Below, piece by piece: positions 1 through 5,341 of a stretch of DNA of 5,533 bases; within the stretch, counting starts at the first letter, position 1; each line of letters begins with the position of its first letter. The translations under genes were made by a program, and so were the position numbers. The notes under the pieces were generated by a model. The model had not been told where the DNA came from. It saw nothing but the letters and a program-made list of their open reading frames with translations, and did not search any database. Source of the stretch: a bacterium UBP12_UBA5184 (lineage in GTDB: Bacteria; Vulcanimicrobiota; Vulcanimicrobiia; Vulcanimicrobiales; Vulcanimicrobiaceae); contig DHWK01000022.1 in assembly GCA_002413145.1 (NCBI GenBank), positions 6,809 to 12,341 on the forward strand. Direction: 5' to 3'.

Positions 1-1
1 C

Positions 2-367
2 AACTTACTCTCGCCGATCGAAACGCAGGTTGGAGGCGCGCTCGGCCTCTCGAGTTTGGCCTTTAACTTCGATTACGGCGGCGGCCTGGGGGTCTCGGCG
101 CGAAAAGTCCTGGGCAAGCAGACCGATCTCATTTACGCCCAGAGCTTCACCTACCCGTACCGTCAGACGTTCGGCTTCGACATCAAGCCCAACGCCACGA
201 CCGCGATGCAATTTACGGTCTTCGAGTCGTTCGGCGCGCAGGGCGTCGGCGTCTTCACCCCTGCGAGCAACATTAACCCGGCGGTGCCTAACAATCAGCG
301 CGCCCTGCTGGCGCAGCCAAGCCAGGGAACCGGCGGCTTCTCGTTCTCCTTTCAGAAGTTATTCTGA
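2..367 (+). CDS. C-terminal fragment of a probable TamB-like (DUF490) translocation/assembly protein
   Basis: Partial gene: the frame is open to the left edge and ends at TGA 365-367, leaving 121 residues. A TTG at 56 is an ordinary internal codon, since the frame continues upstream of it. The fragment alternates hydrophobic and polar residues as beta-strands do. It contains a stretch reading roughly GVSARKVLGKQTDLIYAQSF, followed by more amphipathic strands and a final SFSFQKLF ending in Phe. This fits the C-terminal domain of the TamB family, in which a 'gK-l...v.y' strand is followed by others and an aromatic terminus. TamB proteins are inner-membrane-anchored, periplasm-spanning beta-taco proteins that work with Omp85 partners and in phospholipid transport to the outer membrane. 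The position 82 nt upstream of bamA on the same strand supports this. The end of an outer-membrane barrel protein is the main alternative. The assignment rests on pattern and context, not a search. Confidence 0.6.
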   Translation, partial: NLLSPIETQVGGALGLSSLAFNFDYGGGLGVSARKVLGKQTDLIYAQSFTYPYRQTFGFDIKPNATTAMQFTVFESFGAQGVGVFTPASNINPAVPNNQRALLAQPSQGTGGFSFSFQKLF

Positions 368-393
368 CGAGGGCCATAGCGCTGCCGGACTTT

Positions 394-452
394 CCTTTGA
401 GATTACCCGGGGAGGGTAAGACCCGGGGCGTCCCCAAAGGCAGGGGGCTTTG
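394..452 (+). promoter_or_regulatory. Structured bamA leader with two competing hairpins
   Basis: The 82-nt gap between the tamB-like gene and bamA holds several short complementary segments. CCTTTG (394-399) pairs perfectly with CAAAGG (435-440), enclosing TTACCC/GGGTAA (403-408/414-419, 5-nt loop) and GGG/CCC (426-428/432-434). Together these could form a small three-way junction. CAAAG (435-439) can instead pair with CTTTG (448-452), which contains the TTG start codon and leaves GCAGGGGG in the loop. The octamer ACCCGGGG occurs twice (405-412 and 421-428). No T-run follows, so this is not a classical terminator, and I do not recognise a known riboswitch class. A regulatory role is inferred; the stems are short and the region is GC-rich. 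Confidence 0.35.
436..447 (+). promoter_or_regulatory. Ribosome-binding region for bamA TTG start
   Basis: Two purine-rich candidates precede the TTG at 450. AAAGG (436-440) lies 9 nt upstream, and AGGGGG (442-447) is only 2 nt away and probably too close. The bamA frame is closed by TAA 417-419 and has no ATG, GTG or other TTG between that stop and 450, so TTG 450 is the only start that keeps the signal peptide. AAAGG also lies in the competing hairpins described for the leader. Confidence 0.5.
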
Positions 453-2747
453 AACTCTCGCCTCGGCCGCGCGGGCCGGCGCCTCGTCACACTCGCCGCG
501 CTCGTCACCTTCCTGTTTCCGCTCGCGACGATGGCCGCGCCCGCACCGGCGCCGCCGAGCGCGTCCTCCGCGCCGCTGGTCGTCAGCGTCGACGTCTCGG
601 GGAACGCGCACGTCCCGAGCGACCGAATCCTCTCGGTCGTGCGCACCAAAGTCGGCCAGCCCTTCGACGAAAAGACCGTCCGCGAAGACATCCAGGCGAT
701 CTTCGATCTCGGCTATTTTGCCGATCAGGTGCCGCCCTTGATTCGCCAGCGCCCCGAGGGCGTCGCCGTCACCTTCCGCGTCGTCGAGAACCCGGTCATC
801 CAGCGCATCACCTTCAGCGGAAACGATCACGTCTCGAGCGACACGCTGCTGGCGCTGATGGATACGTCGGTCGGCCAAGTCCTCAACACGAGCACGTTCC
901 ATCAGGACGTGCTGAAGATCAATTCCTACTACGATAAGATCGGCTACGGCGGCCAGTTGCCGTCCCACGTCTCGGCGCTCAACATCAGCAAGGACGGTGT
1001 CTTGAGCCTCTCCATCCGCGAAGGGCTCACGGTCAACCACATCAAGTTTACCGGGATGCCGCTGCTATCGCCGGACCTTCTCAAGAAGGCGCTGGTGACC
1101 AAAGAAGGTCAGCCCTATTCCGAGGACACGCGCGACAAAGATTTCGAAGCGCTCAAGAAATTGTACGAGAAGTACGACCTCTCGATCGGCGACTTCGAAG
1201 CTGGGATCGATCCGAGTTCGGTCAACACCGACAAGGGCACGGCCGACCTCATCTACAGCATCCACGTCGCCGTGGTCGGCGCGGTGCAGATCACCGGCAA
1301 CACGAAGACCAAGGACGAAGTCGTGCGGCGCCAATTGCGCCTGCGGCCCGGGATGATCATCACCCAGGGGCTGTTGCATCGCGATTACGACCGGCTCAAC
1401 AACCTCGGATTCTTCGAAAAGGTCGAACTCAACGCGAAGCCCGGCCCTGATCCGAAGAAACCCTGGGAGAGCACGCTCGACTGGAACGTCAAAGAGCAAC
1501 GCACCGGAACCGCGCAGATCGGCGCCGGCTACTCCGGCGGCCCGAACGGACAAGGCCTGACCGGGACCCTCTCGTATTCCGAGAACAACATCAACGGAAC
1601 CGGGAATGGCGCTTCGCTGCGCTTTGAGAACGGCGCGCGCGTCTCGGACGCGTCGTTGCAGTTCACGATTCCGTATCTCGGGCATACGGCGGCGTCGCAG
1701 AAGTACAGCCTCGCGACGACGCTCTTCACGCAAAACCTCAACAACTTCTATCAAGTCTACGGCGCCTCGACGACGCAGGCGGTCGCGCCCAATCCGATCG
1801 TCTCGACGCCCTCGCCGGGCGGTGCGGCGAGCGGTAGCACCGGCTCGGCCGGTACCATTCCGGTGGTACTCACGCCGAATTCAGATCTGCTGAGCGGCGT
1901 CGCGGCGAATTATGCCAATCGCTCGACTGGTTTGTCGTTGAACGTCGGCCGGCGGATGACCGATTACGTTACCCTCAGCGCCGGCCTCAACATTCAACGG
2001 CTGGCGACGTCCGTCGATCTTCCGGCGCCGTATTTCCTGGCTGGAACGACGACTTTGCTCACCGCGCCGCTGCAAACCAGCTCGCCCTTCGGTACGACGA
2101 CCGCCGGCAGCACGCTCGGGATCACCGCATCCTCGATCGCGAACACCGCCAGCGGGCAGGCCTTCAACTTACACAGCGTCACCCTCGGGATCGCCAGCGA
2201 TACCCGCGACGACATCTTCAATCCGCGCCGGGGCAGCAATCTCTCGTTGACCCAAGAGGTGAGCGCGAAGGGTTTAGGCTCGCAGTTCAGTTACACGGTG
2301 ACGACGTTCGACGGTTCGAAGTTCTTTCCGATGCTGAAGAACTCGACGCTCGGCTTCCACGCCCTGGTTGGTGAGACGACGGGCGCGGTGCCCCCCAGCA
2401 AGCTGTTCGTCTTCTCGGATCAGCAGTTGCGCGGCTACAGTCAAGTCTTTTACGGCACCGAGGCCCTCTTGCTGCAGTCGGAGCTGCGGTTCCCGCTGTC
2501 GCCCGATCGCAGCTTCAACGTCGCCGTCTTCGGCGACTACGGATCGCTGCGCATTCGGGGCGCCGACCCGATCGTCGACACATTCGGTAACATCGTCGTC
2601 GACTACAACAAATGGCTGTATCACGGCGACGTCGGCGTCGGCTTGCGCTTCGATGTGAAGCAACTCGGTTTCCGTTCGATCCGGCTCGACTTCGCGCGCG
2701 GAAAGGGAACCACGCACACCAGTTTCGGTATAGGACAGAGTTTCTAG
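450..2747 (+). CDS. bamA: BamA, Omp85-family outer-membrane protein assembly factor
   Basis: Central subunit of the machinery that folds and inserts beta-barrel proteins into the outer membrane; 765 residues, close to the usual ~800. Residues 1-30 are a signal peptide (Arg-rich start, hydrophobic core, cleavage near ATMAA). A Pro/Ala/Ser linker follows, then POTRA domains at about 44-114, 115-192, 194-275 and 276-349. POTRA signs include VSVDVSGNAHV, ITFSGNDHVS, VQITGNTKTKDEVV and LNNLGFFEKVEL. The 16-strand barrel spans 350-765, with the Omp85 motif TRDDIFNPRRGSNL (585-598), the loop-6 RGY motif (661-663) and a C-terminal FGIGQSF with terminal Phe as barrel signal. Four POTRAs is one fewer than E. 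coli BamA. A Ser/Thr/Gly/Pro-rich stretch at about 438-478 is probably a surface loop. TTG 450 is the only start giving a full signal peptide. The stop shares one base with the next gene's GTG. A generic Omp85 or TamA is less likely given the POTRA number, skp-type neighbours and lpxD. Confidence 0.93.
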   Translation: MNSRLGRAGRRLVTLAALVTFLFPLATMAAPAPAPPSASSAPLVVSVDVSGNAHVPSDRILSVVRTKVGQPFDEKTVREDIQAIFDLGYFADQVPPLIRQRPEGVAVTFRVVENPVIQRITFSGNDHVSSDTLLALMDTSVGQVLNTSTFHQDVLKINSYYDKIGYGGQLPSHVSALNISKDGVLSLSIREGLTVNHIKFTGMPLLSPDLLKKALVTKEGQPYSEDTRDKDFEALKKLYEKYDLSIGDFEAGIDPSSVNTDKGTADLIYSIHVAVVGAVQITGNTKTKDEVVRRQLRLRPGMIITQGLLHRDYDRLNNLGFFEKVELNAKPGPDPKKPWESTLDWNVKEQRTGTAQIGAGYSGGPNGQGLTGTLSYSENNINGTGNGASLRFENGARVSDASLQFTIPYLGHTAASQKYSLATTLFTQNLNNFYQVYGASTTQAVAPNPIVSTPSPGGAASGSTGSAGTIPVVLTPNSDLLSGVAANYANRSTGLSLNVGRRMTDYVTLSAGLNIQRLATSVDLPAPYFLAGTTTLLTAPLQTSSPFGTTTAGSTLGITASSIANTASGQAFNLHSVTLGIASDTRDDIFNPRRGSNLSLTQEVSAKGLGSQFSYTVTTFDGSKFFPMLKNSTLGFHALVGETTGAVPPSKLFVFSDQQLRGYSQVFYGTEALLLQSELRFPLSPDRSFNVAVFGDYGSLRIRGADPIVDTFGNIVVDYNKWLYHGDVGVGLRFDVKQLGFRSIRLDFARGKGTTHTSFGIGQSF

Positions 2748-3556
2748 TGACGACGTTCTCCCAGCGCGCCGCGCTGGCCGTCGCGGGCGTATTCATGGCG
2801 GTCGCTCTGCTCGCCTCGGCGGCCCCGGCCGCCGACATCACCGACATCGGCTATGTCGACCAGGCCGCGCTCTCCAATTTGCCGCGCTTCGTGAGCGCCA
2901 ACAACCGGCTGGCTTCTTATAAGGCTCAGCTCGACCGGCAGTACACGGCTCGTACGCGCGGCATCAAGAGCCAGAGCGATCAGGCGCGCATCGCGCAAGA
3001 ATTTCAAAACAAACTCGTCGCCAAGCAGCGCGAATTGCTCGGGCCCCTGTTCGGCCGCGCTCAAGTCGCCATCGCCTCGGTCGCCTCGACCAAGAACCTC
3101 TCGGTCGTGGTCGACAAACGGATCGTCATCTTCGGAGGGCAGGACGTCACCCGCAACGTGATCGATCTGTTCAACGGGATCGGCGATCCGGTGCCGCCGG
3201 CGAACACCCCGCCGCCGTCGAGCGTCGGTTACGTCGATCAGAATGCGATCAACCAGACGCCGAAGGTCAAGAAGGCCAACGACGACTTCGTGAAGTTTCA
3301 ACAAGAGCAATCGATCGCGGCGCAACAGAAGATGCGCGCGGCCAAAAGCGACGCCGACCGCCAGCAGATTTTCAAGGATCTGCAGAAGACGCTTGCCGAC
3401 AAGCGCAAGCAGACGCTGGATCCGGTGGTCGAGCAGATGCGTAAGGTCATCGAGGACGTCGCTCGCAAGAAGGGGTTGTTGCTGGTCATCGACCGCACGA
3501 ACCTCATCTACGGCGGGACGGACATCACAAACGATGTCTCAAACGGACTCAAGTAG
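2747..3556 (+). CDS. Secreted periplasmic chaperone with two tandem OmpH/Skp domains
   Basis: Probable periplasmic holdase for unfolded outer-membrane proteins; 269 residues, against about 160 for ordinary Skp. GTG 2747 overlaps the bamA TAG by one base (TAGTG) and gives a clean signal peptide: MTTFSQR, a hydrophobic core to about residue 25, and cleavage near APA-A (28/29). The frame is open further upstream inside bamA, but that part is shadow. Two OmpH-like domains follow, at 32-144 and 159-269, joined by a Pro-rich linker (147-158). Each opens with a strand (IGYVDQAAL 34-42; VGYVDQNAI 160-168), continues as a charged helical arm, and closes with a strand and the family end motif (VVVDKRIVIFGGQDVT 120-135; LVIDRTNLIYGGTDIT 246-261). 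The repeat period is 126 residues. GAG/AGGA-type purines at 2732-2740 may help initiation, but coupling to bamA translation is likely. Family membership is secure; chaperone activity and any change of oligomeric state are inferred. Confidence 0.87.
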   Translation: MTTFSQRAALAVAGVFMAVALLASAAPAADITDIGYVDQAALSNLPRFVSANNRLASYKAQLDRQYTARTRGIKSQSDQARIAQEFQNKLVAKQRELLGPLFGRAQVAIASVASTKNLSVVVDKRIVIFGGQDVTRNVIDLFNGIGDPVPPANTPPPSSVGYVDQNAINQTPKVKKANDDFVKFQQEQSIAAQQKMRAAKSDADRQQIFKDLQKTLADKRKQTLDPVVEQMRKVIEDVARKKGLLLVIDRTNLIYGGTDITNDVSNGLK

Positions 3557-4901
3557 ACGTACCGGGCGGCTCGCCGGGTTCGCGCCCGCGCTGCTCGCCG
3601 TGCTGGTTCTGGCCGCTTGCGGAAAAGTCGAGAACGCGACCAGCGTCGCCGCCGGCGGCAAGCCGCAGGGCGCGGTCGGCTACGTCCGGATGGACGATCT
3701 GGTGCGGCGCCATCCGCTCTACCCGGAGCTCGCGCGGCTGGACGAAGATATGGCGGCCTTGCAGTTCAAGAGCGTCAGCGCAGGCGGCGGACCGACGCTG
3801 CCCCCCGATCAGCTGCGCAAGGAACAGGCCGCGATCCAAACCGACTTCGCGGCCGCTTCGAAGCGCGCGCAGGAAGCGCTCAAGCAAAAACAATCCGAAT
3901 ACGGCAAGCGCGAAGCCGAGGCCATCAGCCAGGCGCTGGGCGCCGCGGGTTCGACGGCCGGCGCGCCGGGCGGGGCGGCGATCGGGGCCGACATCGAGCG
4001 GCAACTCCGCGCCCAAGCGCAGAGCGTGAGCGCCGGGGCGCAGCGCAATCTCGACGCGTATCGCCGTCAGGTCTTGGCTCAAGACACCACCGCCCTGCAA
4101 GCATTGCGCCGCTCGCTCAACGACAGTGCGGCACGCAGCTATCAAGCGAAGGCGAACGAGCTACAAAAGAAGGAAGCCGACTATGCGCTCGCGCTGGCGC
4201 AAGAGGACTCGCCCGAGCGGCTTTCGCTGCGGACCAAACTATCGAACCTCGTCTTGGACGAGGCGGGGCGCGAAGAGGCGCGCAAACAACTCGAGGCGCT
4301 CGACCGTAAGGAGTCGGACGCGCTCGCGGCGATGAAGAATCGCGACGGCGCGACCCTTGCCGCGTTGCAAAAAGAATTGCGCGACAGGACGACGGCCGAG
4401 CTCGGCCGCCAGGCCGACGCGATGCGCGCGCGCACGATCGCCAAGATCAACAAGCGGGAACTTGAGATGCGCCGTCAGCTCGCGGCCTCTAGCCTGGGGG
4501 CGCCCGGACCCGCGGGCGGCGGGGCGATCCCCAAGAGCCTCTCGCCCGATATGCGCGGCAAGATCGACGCGTTGCACAAGAAGTACCAAGACGAGTTCGA
4601 CGCCGATGCCAAGACGACGATCGAGCAATTTCAGAAGACGCGCGACGTGCTCGCCCAGCGGCTGGCTCGCTTGCAAGGCGTGGATACGGTCGCGCAGGGC
4701 GGTTCGCAGCGCCAGCTCGGCACGCTTGAAAAGCAGCGTCACGATCTGTACGACCAAATCCTCGCACAGATCGGGCGCGAAGTAAAAGTCGTCGCCGCAC
4801 GACGCGGCGTAAACGTCGTCGTGGGTGACGTCGTCGCGCCTGCCGGCGGCATCGACTTGACCGCCGACGCCGAGAAAGATATCGAGAGCCTACACGAGTG
4901 A
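3534..4901 (+). CDS. Large coiled-coil lipoprotein with OmpH/Skp-like ends
   Basis: This 455-residue predicted lipoprotein is nearly three times Skp length. ATG 3534 lies inside the preceding gene (23-nt overlap) and yields Arg-containing MSQTDSSRRTGR, a hydrophobic stretch (13-26) and the lipobox LAAC with Cys29. Gly follows Cys, so under the E. coli +2 rule it would go to the outer membrane; that rule may not hold in this lineage. After a flexible segment, residues 46-55 (GAVGYVRMDD) match the first OmpH strand. Residues 427-446 hold the closing strand and GGIDLT (438-443), matching the family end motif. Between them lie mostly Ala/Gln/Lys/Glu/Arg helices, broken by Gly/Ala/Pro segments at about 134-152 and 319-338, so three helical stretches at roughly 92-133, 153-318 and 339-424. 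The ends match Skp/OmpH, but the middle could equally serve as a periplasmic spacer or scaffold. It probably acts with BamA and the neighbouring OmpH proteins; exact function is not recognised. Confidence 0.78.
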   Translation: MSQTDSSRRTGRLAGFAPALLAVLVLAACGKVENATSVAAGGKPQGAVGYVRMDDLVRRHPLYPELARLDEDMAALQFKSVSAGGGPTLPPDQLRKEQAAIQTDFAAASKRAQEALKQKQSEYGKREAEAISQALGAAGSTAGAPGGAAIGADIERQLRAQAQSVSAGAQRNLDAYRRQVLAQDTTALQALRRSLNDSAARSYQAKANELQKKEADYALALAQEDSPERLSLRTKLSNLVLDEAGREEARKQLEALDRKESDALAAMKNRDGATLAALQKELRDRTTAELGRQADAMRARTIAKINKRELEMRRQLAASSLGAPGPAGGGAIPKSLSPDMRGKIDALHKKYQDEFDADAKTTIEQFQKTRDVLAQRLARLQGVDTVAQGGSQRQLGTLEKQRHDLYDQILAQIGREVKVVAARRGVNVVVGDVVAPAGGIDLTADAEKDIESLHE

Positions 4902-5320
4902 AAGCTACGATCTTGACCATCCTCAAACGGACTTCGCTGCCGGCGGCGCTCGTCGCCGCGGCGCTCGGGGGTTGCGCGCAGCAACAGTCGCAGATCGCGA
5001 CCGTGAACATTACGCGCATCACGCAGAACTGGCCGAAGTTCATCAACTACAACAATCAGTTGGCCTCGGACACGGACGCCATTCAGCGCTCGAGCGCGTC
5101 CCAGCAAGACAAACAGCGCCAGCTCGACGAGTTGCGCCGGCGCTTCGCCAAGATGCAAGAAGAGGTCACCGGCGACGTGCGTGCGGCCGCCGAACAGGTC
5201 GCGGGCCAGCGGCACTTCAAACTGGTCATCACGCGCGAGTTCGTCGGCTATGGCGGTACCGATATCACCCCCGACGTGGAGAAGATTCTCAAGATTACGG
5301 AAAAATCGCCATCCCCGTAG
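4898..5320 (+). CDS. Short OmpH/Skp-like lipoprotein
   Basis: A 140-residue protein, close in size to classical Skp but lipid-anchored. GTG 4898 overlaps the previous stop in a GTGA arrangement (4 nt), typical of translational coupling. It is the only start that keeps the signal sequence: MKATILTILKR, a hydrophobic core, then lipobox LGGC with Cys26. Ala at +2 would favour outer-membrane sorting under the E. coli rule. The mature part starts with a short strand (ATVNITRI, 34-41), then charged helices at about 50-105 (a Skp-like arm), then the closing strand and end motif FKLVITREFVGYGGTDIT (107-124). Residues 44-57 (NWPKFINYNNQLAS) closely match residues 44-57 of the first OmpH domain of the tandem protein (NLPRFVSANNRLAS), so the two are likely paralogues. 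Probable role: membrane-tethered chaperone delivering barrel precursors to BamA. Anchoring is a strong prediction; substrate and partner are inferred. Confidence 0.82.
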   Translation: MKATILTILKRTSLPAALVAAALGGCAQQQSQIATVNITRITQNWPKFINYNNQLASDTDAIQRSSASQQDKQRQLDELRRRFAKMQEEVTGDVRAAAEQVAGQRHFKLVITREFVGYGGTDITPDVEKILKITEKSPSP

Positions 5321-5341
5321 CGTTCCGGCGCTAAAGATTCG

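Noticed and set aside
403..419. TTACCC/GGGTAA hairpin as a rho-independent terminator after the tamB-like gene
   Set aside because: The stem is only six pairs and no T-run follows. The downstream genes have no obvious separate promoter.
397..435. TPP riboswitch, suggested by TGAGATTACCC and GGGTAA
   Set aside because: The resemblance is limited to a short stretch. The second conserved TPP half and the correct helix layout are missing, and bamA is not a thiamine gene.
288..1040. Long reverse-strand open frame (about 250 codons) opposite bamA
   Set aside because: It is Arg/Asp/Ala-rich with no recognisable domain and lies opposite well-supported POTRA coding sequence. Such antisense frames are common in GC-rich DNA.
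2612..2746. Upstream extension of the tandem OmpH gene into bamA
   Set aside because: The added residues are an Arg-rich shadow of bamA and would bury the signal peptide. GTG 2747 gives a normal secreted N-terminus.
3393..3533. Upstream extension of the long lipoprotein gene
   Set aside because: The extra residues are an out-of-frame, Arg/Ser-rich reading of the previous OmpH domain. ATG 3534 places the lipobox Cys at residue 29, as expected.
3549..4145. Reverse-strand frame opposite the long lipoprotein gene
   Set aside because: Its composition mirrors the helical Ala/Gln/Arg codons of the + strand gene, and it has no ribosome site or domain of its own.
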